Source of the DNA: Polyangium sp. y55x31
GTDB lineage: Bacteria; Myxococcota_A; Polyangia; Polyangiales; Polyangiaceae
Direction: 5' to 3'
Assembly: GCF_029946505.1 (NCBI RefSeq)
Contig: NZ_JARZHG010000058.1
Location: 1-55,052, forward strand
DNA: 55,052 nt
This document shows, piece by piece, positions 35,807 to 44,469 of the stretch. The position numbers and the translations under genes were made by a program. Under the pieces are notes generated by a model. The model was not told where the DNA came from and made no database searches. It worked only from the letters and a program-made list of their open reading frames with translations. The number at the start of each line of letters is the position of its first letter. The first letter of the stretch is position 1.

Positions 35807-36034
35807 TCACGGGACCCCCCACGCCTCGGAGAACCGGACGCGCCAGATCCGGCCGAACTTGCGCGCCCGCACGCCGTCGACGCTGGCCTCCGTGCTGCCA
35901 TCGGACGCACGCACGGCGCGGCGCTCCAGCGTCTTGCGCAGCGCGCCGGCATTCATGCCGAGGTGCGCCGCTGCGCGATCGAGGGGAACCCACGCCCCGA
36001 CCCCTGGATGCACTTCTCCCCGCTTTCCCGACAT
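35807..36034 (-). CDS. Small HTH protein, possible excisionase
   Basis: A 75-aa protein behind a very strong ribosome site (GGAGGT). It has a helix-turn-helix-like segment (WVPLDRAAAHLGMNAGALRK) and a basic wing (GVRARKFGRIWRVRF), as in MerR-like excisionases or AlpA regulators. It ends 67 bp upstream of the recombinase gene on the same strand. Recombination directionality factor is the most likely role; a general DNA-binding regulator is possible. Confidence 0.7.
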   Translation of the reverse strand: MSGKRGEVHPGVGAWVPLDRAAAHLGMNAGALRKTLERRAVRASDGSTEASVDGVRARKFGRIWRVRFSEAWGVP

Positions 36035-36271
36035 GCCGGTACCTCCTTCCCCTGCCGCCCATGGCCACCTCCCCGACGCGCGCGGGCTACACGGCGTCGC
36101 GTGAAATCGACGACCGAGCGAGGGGGCTCGAGCTCTCGGCGAGCGCTCCCTCCATTCGGCGTCCGTGGGGCGGAATCTAAGGCATTCGCGTGCGACGTTT
36201 CAAGGCATTTCGCAAGCGATCTCGAACATTTGCTGGAATCATCGTATTGGATGCGGGATCGTGTAGGGCCC

Positions 36272-36778
36272 CCCTTGTTTCAAAGGGTATCGATCCAGGA
36301 AGGGCCTGGGAAACGATCCACATTTGGCTCGCCGGGTGCCCACCTCGGGCCCCGGTGCCGGGACGAACCGGTGGGCGCGCCGCATGGCTGAAAATCGCGT
36401 GAAGGACTTCACGTTATCGCCCGGGATGCATAGCGCGGGCCACGCGCGATCAGATCTCACAAACTGCCTCGATTTTGCGACGTCTCGAAAATCGACCCTT
36501 CATTTCTGGGAGTCGAAGGCCGGCTCCGCCAGAAAATCGATCCACATTTCGCCCCGTCGCTCGAGCCACTCGACCGCGTTCGCGCGCCTTCCCGCCGGAT
36601 CGTTCGTCGCTCCAGTACGTTTCCTGGATGATTTTTCACAATAGGCTCTCTCCGAGACGCGTAGGTCACCGCCCGCGATCATCAAAAACGCCGCGCTACT
36701 CCACGAGTGGCGCGCGGCAACCCTTTCATTTCCAGAGGTCGACCCGAGGGAGAGCCTGGGAAACGATCCATATTTCAC
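36272..36778 (-). repeat. Three 57-bp repeats at ~225-bp spacing
   Basis: Units at 36272-36328, 36496-36552 and 36722-36778 share an end block, read on the minus strand as AAATRTGGATCGWTTYYC (16 of 18 positions or better), and an opposite end block, plus strand CCYTTCATTTC or a variant. Units 1 and 3 also share GCCTGGGAAACGATCCA; unit 2 diverges in the middle. Starts are 224 and 226 bp apart, so the pitch is strikingly regular, while the DNA between is only weakly similar. No coding frame crosses them convincingly. Confidence 0.75.
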
Positions 36779-37392
36779 TCAGCCGCGTGGGGTGGTGCAC
36801 GAATGATCCGGGCTCGTACGGTTCCGTGGCCCCGAACAGACTTGCCGACGAAGCTCGGCGCCCTCCCTGTGAGCGGCTTGTCGACCCCGCCAGGCCCCCA
36901 ACCTCAGGACCACGTCGTCGCCACCTCGCATCAGCGGCGCGAGCTGGGGCCAGCGTGCGGTCAGAGTGGCCCAAAACGCGGCCGTTCTCCGGCCCCACGT
37001 GGCGGATCTAAGGCGAGTCCACTGCCAGCACGACGGCAAACCTCACGAGGTTTGCACCGCGCCCACCCGGTTCGTCTTCCCAGAACAAGCGCGTGCGTCG
37101 ACGCGCGAGCCCGTCGCGTGAAGAAGCATAACGATATCCATGGGATGAGCTGTACGTCGCGCTCGTGTGGTGTCGCAGTCCGCGCGGACACTGAACGTTG
37201 TCGCAGTAAAGGATCGTCCGTACGCCCGGCCGTCGCCTACGGCGGGAAATCCATTGCCGCTTTCGGCACTTAGCGATCGGTTTGGAATGGCCCCATTGCG
37301 TTCGTCAGGTGAATTCGACTGCCTCCCCAAAAAAACCGTTGCGATGCCAAGATGCTGAGGTTCACCATCGCGGGAAGCTAGGAGGGGCGAGT
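36779..37392. other. Gene-poor stretch
   Basis: No convincing gene is seen from the HTH gene to 37393 apart from the repeats above. GC content and codon pattern are less extreme than the backbone. GGCGGATCTAAGG at ~37001 echoes GGCGGAATCTAAGG at ~36170 on the same strand, bracketing the 57-bp repeats. Short ORFs here have frame-shifted, Arg/Ser-rich composition and were not called. Confidence 0.5.
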
Positions 37393-39171
37393 ATGAGCAG
37401 CCCGGATTCCGACGCGCCCGGCGCGTCCGACGCTGGGGGGCACCCGCTATTTCCGCGCCCGGAAACGGCGACGGGGCCCGATACCCGCAAGTTCGACCTT
37501 ATCCAGATCCGCCGCTGGGGAGCAGACGGCAAGATGGAGGTTTGCCCAAAGGCTTGGAAGGGCTCCGAGCTCCGCAGCTGGGAGCAGGTCGTCGAGATGT
37601 ATGGCGCGAAATGCACCTATCAAGCCGTGGCGCAAGATGGAAAGAACCATCAATTTTCGGCATTCTCCGAGAAACTGTACTTTGATGGGCCGCCTCCCAA
37701 GCCATTCGTGGAAGCGCCCCCGCCGCATCCGCCGAGCAACGCCCACGCTCCGCAAGGCTACTATGCCGCGCCGCCAGCGCCCTATTCCGGCGCGGGCGGG
37801 AGCGAGATGATCGCCATGATGCGCGTCATGTTCGAGAGCAACGCCGCCGTGCAGACTGCGGTCCTGAAGTTGTTGGTCGATAGTAGACAGGATGGCGGAT
37901 CCAACGTCCAGACCGTGCTGGTAAGTAAGTTGCTGGACCGGTTACTGGAGCGGCAGGCGCAGAATCCGCTCGAATTGCTGCGCGACGCCGTACCCCTGTT
38001 GCAATCCCTTACCAGCGGGGGTGGAAACCCCAAGCAGTTCATGCAGGGGGTCGAGTTCGCCAAAGAAATGCTCGGGACTGGCGGCGGAACGAGCAAGTCC
38101 GATGACCTCGGCGAACTTGCGAGCCTGATCAAAACCTTCATGACCGTAAAGGCGAGCGCTGCGCCGACGAGCGCTGCGCCGGCACCAACGCCCAATTTAG
38201 CCGGACCGCAGCCCGCAACGCAGTCGGCCCCGGCTCGGCCCCGGAAGCAGCGAAAGTCCCAACCTCCGCCGACGACGCCAGGTTACCCTGCCGCGTTTCC
38301 CCCGTGGCCCTGGCCGTACCTACCGGCCCACCTGTATGGGATGATGCATCCAGCATACCAGGCATGGGCTGCCGCTTATGCGCAAGCGATGGGCAGCCAT
38401 CCGGTGGCGCCTCCGGCGCGTCCTTCCGCGCCGCCGTCCGCTGCGGCATCCCCGGTGGTGCCGCAAACCGCTCCCACTTCGACAACGCCTCACCAGGCGC
38501 CCGCCGCGCCGGCACCGCCCCCCGCAGCGGCTTCCACGCCGAAGGTTGCCGGGCACGTTGCGGCCGACGAGGAACTCGCCGCCCTTTCATCGACGGCAGC
38601 CGTCATGGCGGAGCCGGCCGTGGCCGACGCCGTCATGGCCGAGCTGGCCGTGGCCGACGAGGAGCCGGCCATGGCCGACGCGGCCGGCGACGAGTTCGCC
38701 GTGGCCCAGGAGGAGTTCGACCCGCTCGCCCCGCTCCGGGCGATGTTGGCGGATCTGCATGCCTCCCAGCCGCCCAATCCGCTAGCGCAAGATCCCAGCG
38801 CAATGGCCGTCGCTCCCCCGCTCGTGCAGCCTCCGGGGATTCCGGCATTGCAGGGTCCGCTGACGGGCATGCCGAGTGTACCGCCCGTCGATATGGCCAC
38901 CGCCTTTGCGCTCTACCTGTCGACGCTGCAACCCAACCCCTATGGGGTTCCGCCTATGGCCGCTGCCGCGGAGCCACGGGAACGGGACGAGGAGGAAGAC
39001 GACGACGACGACGCGGACGGCGACCTTCCCGAAGACGGCTCGACGGTCGCCATGCCAGGAGTGATCGCCATGGCTGCGGCTGACCCGGAGTTCGAAGCGA
39101 CGCTTCCCGAAGAACTCCGCCCGATACTGCGCGCCTTGATGCGCAAGCCCGGAGGAGGAGGGTTGTCATGA
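37393..39171 (+). CDS. Unknown Pro/Ala-rich acidic protein of the island
   Basis: A 592-aa protein I do not recognise. The ATG at 37393 follows AGGAGGGG. Residues ~25-105 look folded (FDLIQIRRWGADGKME, SWEQVVEMYGAKCTYQ). About 130-260 is helical (VQTVLVSKLLDRLLERQ, DLGELASLIKTFM). Then comes a long Pro/Ala/Ser linker, Ala/Glu/Met/Val-rich near-repeats (VMAEPAVADAVMAELAVADEEPAMADA), and an acidic run (EEEDDDDDADGD) near 560. The stop overlaps the next ATG (ATGA). It may be a structural or mobile-element protein; there is no signal peptide. Confidence 0.7.
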   Translation: MSSPDSDAPGASDAGGHPLFPRPETATGPDTRKFDLIQIRRWGADGKMEVCPKAWKGSELRSWEQVVEMYGAKCTYQAVAQDGKNHQFSAFSEKLYFDGPPPKPFVEAPPPHPPSNAHAPQGYYAAPPAPYSGAGGSEMIAMMRVMFESNAAVQTAVLKLLVDSRQDGGSNVQTVLVSKLLDRLLERQAQNPLELLRDAVPLLQSLTSGGGNPKQFMQGVEFAKEMLGTGGGTSKSDDLGELASLIKTFMTVKASAAPTSAAPAPTPNLAGPQPATQSAPARPRKQRKSQPPPTTPGYPAAFPPWPWPYLPAHLYGMMHPAYQAWAAAYAQAMGSHPVAPPARPSAPPSAAASPVVPQTAPTSTTPHQAPAAPAPPPAAASTPKVAGHVAADEELAALSSTAAVMAEPAVADAVMAELAVADEEPAMADAAGDEFAVAQEEFDPLAPLRAMLADLHASQPPNPLAQDPSAMAVAPPLVQPPGIPALQGPLTGMPSVPPVDMATAFALYLSTLQPNPYGVPPMAAAAEPRERDEEEDDDDDADGDLPEDGSTVAMPGVIAMAAADPEFEATLPEELRPILRALMRKPGGGGLS

Positions 39172-39475
39172 GCGTGCGGATGGGCATCGTTCACTTCCCT
39201 TCCAATATCGCCAAGGCCCGTTACATGGCCGAGGCGGGCGCGGCGGATGTGTGGCAGCACGAGGTCCAGCGTTGGGCGGCGGTGTTCAACAAACTGCCTC
39301 TGGCGGAGCGCCCTGCCGCGATCCTTCGGTTCTGTCAGTACGCCATCGACTACGTGCGCGATCCCAAGCGCGAGGTCCTCGAAGACTCGGCGGTCACCCT
39401 CCTGCGTGGCTTCGGCGATTGCGACGCCAAGGCTCGAGTCTTCGTGGCGCTCTGCCGTGCTTGTGGCATAGCTAA
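39168..39475 (+). pseudogene. Transglutaminase-like protein, interrupted by IS
   Basis: Coupled to the preceding gene by ATGA. About 103 residues remain before the IS end. The segment LLRGFGDCDAKARVFVALCRACGI is the transglutaminase-like/cysteine-protease core around the catalytic Cys, preceded by ILRFCQYAIDYVRDP. The catalytic His and Asp are missing, presumably lost with the insertion, so the product is probably inactive. The open frame continues a few codons into the IS. If the 4-bp target duplication is removed, the frame does not join an obvious C-terminal half. Confidence 0.6.
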
Positions 39476-41007
39476 CAGCCCGTGGATCTATCCCAAAGTA
39501 AGATCGACATGAACGGGGAGAGGATGGTAGGTTTGTCCGCGTCATGTCGATGGGTCGAAGACGGGAGAAGCAGGCGCCGCTCTGGGTGGCGGCGCCTTCG
39601 TTGCCGCGGTCGCCGGGGCACCGGTTCTACGAGAAACTGAACGAGCTTCTGCGCGAGAACGGGTTTGACCGGGCCATGGAGGCGGCGTGCGCGAAGTATT
39701 TCGAGGCCGACGGGACGGCGGGAAGGCCGTCGATCCCGCCGGGACTCTACTTCCGGATGCTGCTGGTCGGTTTTTTCGAGGGGATCGAGTCCGAGCGCGG
39801 GCTCGAATGGCGGTGCTCGGACTCGCTATCCCTGCGGGAGTTTCTCGGACTGTTGCCTGGCGAAACGGTGCCCGATCATTCGACGCTGTCCAAGATGCGC
39901 AAGCGCCTCGGCAGTGAGGTCTTCGAGGCGATGTTCGCCTTCGTGCTCGGGGTCGTCCATCGCTCCGGGCTTCTCCAGGGCAAAGTCATGGGCGTGGACT
40001 CGACGTATCTCCGCGCGGACGCATCGATGAAGGCGATCGTGCGGCGCGAGACGGGTGAGGTGTACGCGGACTTCATCAAGCGGCTGGCGAAGGAGGAAGG
40101 CATCGAGAATCCGACCGTGGAGGACGCTCGGCGACTCGACCGCAAGCGCAAGGGAAAGAAGACGTCGAATACCGACTGGAAAAGCCCGACGGACGAAGAG
40201 GCCCGCATCACGAAGCTCAAGGATGGCCGCACGCGATTGGCCTACAAGACCGAACATGTCGTCGACATGAGCAGCGGCGTCGTGGTCGCCGCAGAGGTCT
40301 ATTCAGCGGACCAGGCCGACCCAGCGACGATGGCGCAAAGCCTGGAGCAGGCGCGCACGAATGTGGAGCAGGCGAAAAGCGACAAGGACCGCGATTCGGA
40401 TGACGATTCGCCCCCGGAGGGCGGCAGCAGCGACGCGCAGCCCGAGCGCACCGTGATCGAGGTCGTGGCGGACAAGGGGTATCACAAGGCCGAGCTGCTC
40501 CTATCGTTGAAGGAGTCCGGCTACCGCACCTATGTCCCGGAGAGGAGCCAGCCTGTCCGCAAATGGGTGGACAAGGGCTGGGACATGCAGCAAGCGTTTT
40601 ACGGAAATCGATACCGCGTACGTCGTCCGAAGGGGCGCGCTCTCCAACGCAAACGCGGAGAGTTCATCGAGCGAACATTCGCCCATGCATGCGAGACGGG
40701 CGGAATGAGGAGGGTGCGGGTCAGGGGCCGGGAGAATGTGCGAAAACGCTACCTGGCCCATGTCGCTGCGCTCAACTTGGGGCTCGTGCTACGCCAAATT
40801 CTCGGCTCTGGGACTCCGCGGGGCCTGGCCGCGGCCCGGAAGGGCTTTGCCCTTGCGATCTTGGTGATATGGGCCGCCATGGTGGCTCTGGTACGGCGCA
40901 TGCCGAGGCAATTGGCACGATTTTCCCGGGCTGCGTGGGACGGGATGCAGCCGGGTCATGGGCGGGATGTTGGGATCGCGATTGGAGTGGCGTAGATCCA
41001 CGGGCTG
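39476..41007 (+). mobile_element. Complete IS1182-type insertion sequence
   Basis: A 1,532-bp element with perfect 15-bp terminal inverted repeats: CAGCCCGTGGATCTA at 39476-39490 and its complement at 40993-41007. The right repeat includes the transposase stop codon. It is flanked by CTAA on both sides (39472-39475 and 41008-41011), a 4-bp target duplication. It carries one intact transposase, and a decayed relative lies at 43479-43664. It looks recent and potentially active. Confidence 0.88.
39544..40995 (+). CDS. IS1182-like DDE transposase
   Basis: A 483-aa transposase. The N-terminal DUF772/InsH-like region (SPGHRFYEKLNELL, RPSIPPGLYFRMLLVGF, VPDHSTLSKMRKR) is followed by an RNase-H-like catalytic core: first Asp in VMGVDSTYLRADAS, second Asp in VVADKGYHK, and Glu in GEFIERTFAH. 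A charged insertion (~265-310) separates the first two acidic residues. Hydrophobic sequence near the C-terminus (FALAILVIWAAMVALV) is unusual and may be an extension rather than part of the core. Confidence 0.9.
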   Translation: MSMGRRREKQAPLWVAAPSLPRSPGHRFYEKLNELLRENGFDRAMEAACAKYFEADGTAGRPSIPPGLYFRMLLVGFFEGIESERGLEWRCSDSLSLREFLGLLPGETVPDHSTLSKMRKRLGSEVFEAMFAFVLGVVHRSGLLQGKVMGVDSTYLRADASMKAIVRRETGEVYADFIKRLAKEEGIENPTVEDARRLDRKRKGKKTSNTDWKSPTDEEARITKLKDGRTRLAYKTEHVVDMSSGVVVAAEVYSADQADPATMAQSLEQARTNVEQAKSDKDRDSDDDSPPEGGSSDAQPERTVIEVVADKGYHKAELLLSLKESGYRTYVPERSQPVRKWVDKGWDMQQAFYGNRYRVRRPKGRALQRKRGEFIERTFAHACETGGMRRVRVRGRENVRKRYLAHVAALNLGLVLRQILGSGTPRGLAAARKGFALAILVIWAAMVALVRRMPRQLARFSRAAWDGMQPGHGRDVGIAIGVA

Positions 41008-41025
41008 CTAACGATTCTTTCCCTC

Positions 41026-41457
41026 ATGGGCATAATGTCGACCGCCCTTGGCGTCTACGTGGTGACTCCAAGGCCCGTAGCCCCCTTGGAGGCCATGCGA
41101 ATAGGGCCGATGAGAGTTCCGGTGGAGCTGGAGACGTCCGACGCCGAGGCGGCGGATTCGGCCCCGATCGCTTCTGCGCCGCCGCCATCAGCGGCATCAG
41201 CGGCGCTCCAGGCATCGGGCGCGATCAACGAAGCAGCGACACGCCAGATCGCTTCTGCGCCGCCAGTATCGGCGGTCCAGACTCGGCCCCAGGGCGCGAT
41301 AGACGAAGCAGCGATTCGCAAGTCCCTCGAACCGCGGGTCCTTTCGGGGAAGGCAAGTTTGGACGAAACAAAGATACTGATCGCCCTGTGCCGACGCCAA
41401 GGTGATACGGCATGCGTTCAGCGGACGGTGAGCTTGCTGAGAGACAGACAGCAGTAA
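41026..41457 (+). CDS. Small protein with N-terminal hydrophobic segment
   Basis: A 143-aa ORF directly right of the IS. The N-terminus is hydrophobic (MGIMSTALGVYVV) and the in-frame codons before it (LLTILSL) extend this to a transmembrane-like span, so the IS may have removed the native start. A Pro/Ala/Ser-rich linker with a partly duplicated ASAPP...SAA segment leads to a helical C-terminal domain (LDETKILIALCRRQGD, CVQRTVSLLRDRQQ). Function unknown. The alternative Arg/Gly-rich frame ending at 41405 is judged to be shadow. Confidence 0.5.
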   Translation: MGIMSTALGVYVVTPRPVAPLEAMRIGPMRVPVELETSDAEAADSAPIASAPPPSAASAALQASGAINEAATRQIASAPPVSAVQTRPQGAIDEAAIRKSLEPRVLSGKASLDETKILIALCRRQGDTACVQRTVSLLRDRQQ

Positions 41458-41535
41458 TGGGACCGCGGTCTCCGGGAGCAACCGGGGAGGGCTTCGCGCC
41501 GAGGCTGAGGGGAGCGGCCTCGATGCGCTCCGGCG

Positions 41536-42933
41536 CTAAACCGCTTCAGGCTCGTGCGGAATACTCACTGTTGTACCGGCTTCGACGTACTGGCGCAGGC
41601 TCTCCACGCCCGACCATTGGCCCTCACACTCGAACCTGGCGCCGCTCGCCCCCCGCAAGGTCATGGTGTATGGGACGGTCGCGGTGCCCTTCAAGACGAG
41701 CAGCGTGTACGTCCTCTCGGTCCAGGGAGGGTTGTACGTCTTATCGGTGGACGAGATCGTCACCTCGGTACTCTGGAGCTCGCCGTAGGTTCTCGTCTCC
41801 TCCCCCGAGAACGTCATCTCGAAACTCCCATCGAACTTCTTCTTCACGATAGGAACTTTCGCCCTGAACTCCATCCCGGCCGTCAAGGAGATGGTGCTGG
41901 TGGTGCTGTTCTCGAAGTGGGACGTCTGCGTCGTGGTCCCGCTCAGCGCAACTTCGCCTTCATGCGGATTGTCATCGGGGTTGCGGATGGTTTTCTCGTC
42001 GATCCGCACAGGGTGCTCGTCCGTGACGATGAAGCTATTGTGATATATCACCTCCTCGACCACCAGGGTGTCATGGGTGTATTCCCAGAACTGGCCGCTC
42101 CTGCCCGCGCCCTGGTGATAGACGTTGAGTTCGTGCATGAACCAGATCGCCGCTGGACTATCCGTCAGCATGGCACGGGTGTTGTAATTGGGGCTCCAGT
42201 TGGTGCCATCGAAGGTAATGTAGCAAAGCTGGCCGTCCTCGCCCGCGCGCTGGTAGAAGACGGAGAGCAGGTCTTCGCCGCACGCGACCGCCGAGGGACT
42301 CCAGCTCATGACCTTGCTGAGCACCTGCATGGGGGGAGCCCAGCTCGTGCCGTCGAAGGCACTGCAGAACAGATGGCCGCTCTTGCCACTGCCCTGGTAC
42401 AAGACATAAAGCTTGTTCTTGAAGACGACCGCCGACGGGCTCGCGGTAATGCCGGCGACCTCGACCCGCTGGGCGGGGCCCCAATCCGTACCATTGGAGG
42501 AACTCGTATACCAGAGCTCGCCGCTGTCGCCTCTACCCTGGTGGAAGACGTAGAGCTTCCCGTTGAAGACGACCGCCGACGGGCTCGCGCTCATACCAAC
42601 GTCGCGGATCTCCTGGTCGTTGGTCCAATCCCTACCATTGGGGGAGGTGATGTACCAGAGGGCGCCGCTGTTGCCCGAGCCCTGGTGGAAGACGTAGAGC
42701 TTCCCATTGAAGACGACCGCCGACGGGCTCGCGCTCATGCCAACGTTGCGGATCTCCTGGTCGTCGGTCCAGGTCGCCCCATCGGTGGTGGTGTACAGGA
42801 GCTTGCCGCTATTGCCTGCGCTCTGGTGGAAGACGTAGAGCGTCTTGTCGAAGACGACCGGCGCTGGGCTGGCGGTCAATTTGACGTTGGTGATCTCTAC
42901 GTCCTCGCCGGTAGAAAATTGCGCTTCGTTCAT
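41536..42933 (-). CDS. Beta-propeller/aerolysin-like putative pore-forming toxin
   Basis: A 465-aa protein starting at ATG 42933 behind CGGAGA. Residues ~20-295 are six repeats of 45-48 aa with core SPSAVVFNGKLYVFHQGSG, then a Trp/Tyr and a W-x-D-x-x-E/Q turn. This is a PLL-like lectin beta-propeller pattern, likely for glycan recognition. Residues ~296-465 are Ser/Thr-rich amphipathic strands (TSTISLTAGMEFRAKVPIV, SFEMTFSGEETRTYGE, TVPYTMTLRG) typical of aerolysin/ETX-MTX2 pore formers. There is no signal peptide, so release may be by lysis or a non-Sec route. The fusion call is pattern-based. Confidence 0.72.
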   Translation of the reverse strand: MNEAQFSTGEDVEITNVKLTASPAPVVFDKTLYVFHQSAGNSGKLLYTTTDGATWTDDQEIRNVGMSASPSAVVFNGKLYVFHQGSGNSGALWYITSPNGRDWTNDQEIRDVGMSASPSAVVFNGKLYVFHQGRGDSGELWYTSSSNGTDWGPAQRVEVAGITASPSAVVFKNKLYVLYQGSGKSGHLFCSAFDGTSWAPPMQVLSKVMSWSPSAVACGEDLLSVFYQRAGEDGQLCYITFDGTNWSPNYNTRAMLTDSPAAIWFMHELNVYHQGAGRSGQFWEYTHDTLVVEEVIYHNSFIVTDEHPVRIDEKTIRNPDDNPHEGEVALSGTTTQTSHFENSTTSTISLTAGMEFRAKVPIVKKKFDGSFEMTFSGEETRTYGELQSTEVTISSTDKTYNPPWTERTYTLLVLKGTATVPYTMTLRGASGARFECEGQWSGVESLRQYVEAGTTVSIPHEPEAV

Positions 42934-43181
42934 CGTAGTCTCCGTTGATTGTGTGGTGTTGATGATCCCCGGTAGCACCGAGGTATGTGGCGTGCAGTTG
43001 ACGCTGTAAGGTTCAGCCGTGCCACGCTCACACGCCGCTCCATTGCAAGGTCAATCGGTACAAGTTGCCCCTCGCGGAGGGTTCCGGGGTCCCGGCGATG
43101 GAGAGACGTGTGTCATGGGGGACGAATCGATACCCAAGAGCGCTCGCTCCGGCGATGTCCGTCTCGGAGCCAGGGCGAAAT

Positions 43182-43219
43182 CCTTGCGTTTATCGATCAG
43201 CCTTGCGTTTTTTGATCAG
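43182..43219. repeat. 19-bp tandem duplication
   Basis: CCTTGCGTTTATCGATCAG is followed at once by CCTTGCGTTTTTTGATCAG; 17 of 19 bases match. It lies in a non-coding stretch upstream of gene debris and is probably a slippage or insertion scar. Confidence 0.8.
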
Positions 43220-43304
43220 CGCGCGCCGGGCGACACGGCCGCGCGCGAGCGTCTCGGAGGGGCAGGCCGTCGCCAAGCTTCTCCGGACCATGAAACGGCG
43301 GTGA

Positions 43305-43478
43305 CCCAAAGCGGCCCCCTCGTATCTCCGAGGGGCCCCCCTCCCGGCGGGCCGCCACTCGTCGCGGCCTCGAAGCAGCTCGGGGAGCACGCGGCGTTTC
43401 GGACCCCGTCGGGCAGGTTGGTCGATGTGTATGCGATGTATCCGCTTACGTTCGACGAGTGGCAGCTTCACCAGGGAG
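43305..43478 (+). pseudogene. Gene fragment, possibly SUFU-like, cut by IS remnant
   Basis: The frame encodes SKQLGEHAAFRTPSGRL-VDVYAMYPLTFDEWQLHQ, a compact stretch that looks like real protein. The YPLTFDEW ending is reminiscent of suppressor-of-fused-domain immunity proteins. It stops where sequence homologous to the IS transposase begins on the other strand, so the rest is lost. The family suggestion is weak. Confidence 0.3.
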
Positions 43479-43664
43479 CGCGCTCGGACTCGATCCCCTC
43501 GAAAAAACCCAGCATCCGGAAGTAAAGTCCCGGCGGGATCGACGGCCTGCCCGCCGTCCCGTCGGCCTCGAAATACTTCGCGCACGCCCCCTCCATGGCC
43601 CGGTCAAACCCGTTCTCACGCAGAAGCTCGTTCAGCTTCTCGTAGAACCGGTGCCCCGGCGAAC
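43479..43664 (-). pseudogene. Truncated IS1182-like transposase remnant
   Basis: About 186 bp matching the N-terminal region of the transposase at 39544: SPGHRFYEKLNELLRENGFD, then CAKYFEADGTAGRPSIPPG and GFFEGIESER. It differs by a few substitutions and a 6-bp in-frame deletion (RMLLVGFF to RMLGFF). No inverted repeat is found at either edge. It is an old deletion product of the same IS family. Confidence 0.9.
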
Positions 43665-43835
43665 TCGGTAGCCCCAAGGTATGCAGAACCCAATGCGTGC
43701 GCCCTTTGCACGGCGGGGCACCGTAGACGTGGCTCGGGAAGAGCACGTCACGCGCATCTCTCAGCACGAGCCGCCCCCAGCGTCTCGCGCATGCCCTCAC
43801 GCACGCACTCGGGCGTGCTCGTAGCGGCGACTCGA

Positions 43836-44231
43836 TCAAGCCATGTGCTCGGCACCTTCGGGCACGACGACCCACGCGTGCTTTCGATCTTCGTACACGG
43901 AGAAGACGGGCGCGGGAAACTTCGGATCGGCGAACGCTCCGACGGTGACCGCGGTGAACTCCGGGGCGCTCTCGAACCGGTAGTAGACCGTCGAGCCGCA
44001 GTCCGGACAGAAGTGGAAATGGACGCGATTGCCTTCATCGCCGATGCGAAGGTAATCGGTGGACCGTCCTTCGACGGTGACCTCCTCCGTCTTGAAGCGG
44101 GCCTGGGCACCGAAGACGCTTCCTGTGCGCTTTTGGCAGGCGAAGCAGTGACACATCGAAACGCGAACGGGATCACCTTTGCAGGTGACGACGAGCTGAC
44201 CACAACAGCAAGAAGCGCGACGGATGTTCAT
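43836..44231 (-). CDS. GFA-family zinc-binding protein
   Basis: A 131-aa protein of the GFA/CENP-V family (glutathione-dependent formaldehyde-activating-like). Cys pairs fit the zinc sites: SCCCG near the N-terminus, MCHCFACQKRTGS, and FCPDCGSTVYYR. The fold binds one structural and one possibly catalytic zinc. The ATG at 44231 has AGGA upstream. True glutathione-formaldehyde activity is documented for few members, so only the family is claimed. It stands alone in a debris-rich region. Confidence 0.87.
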   Translation of the reverse strand: MNIRRASCCCGQLVVTCKGDPVRVSMCHCFACQKRTGSVFGAQARFKTEEVTVEGRSTDYLRIGDEGNRVHFHFCPDCGSTVYYRFESAPEFTAVTVGAFADPKFPAPVFSVYEDRKHAWVVVPEGAEHMA

Positions 44232-44469
44232 GCCGCGCATCCTAGGATCAGCTCTGGCAGGACGCATACTCTGAAACGTGACGCGCGGGGCTACTCGACG
44301 GGCGGAACGCTTGGGATCGGGCGGCGAGCGGGACGGAGCACGTCAATCAGGAGATGCGAGAGCTCGTGGAATCGGCGTCGGAGTAGGGGGAAATACGCTT
44401 CGCGTCCCTCCGCCGTGCGTCCGGTGAAAATTGTCTGTCACCTCTTCGGCCCAGCGGCCAATAGTAGAC

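Noticed and set aside
36272-36778. CRISPR array
   Set aside because: Repeats are 57 bp with ~168-bp diverged spacers, only three units, repeats not identical, and no cas genes.
40563-41405. 280-codon frame crossing the right end of the IS
   Set aside because: Arg/Gly/Ser-rich, starts inside the transposase gene and overlaps a better frame at 41026-41457.
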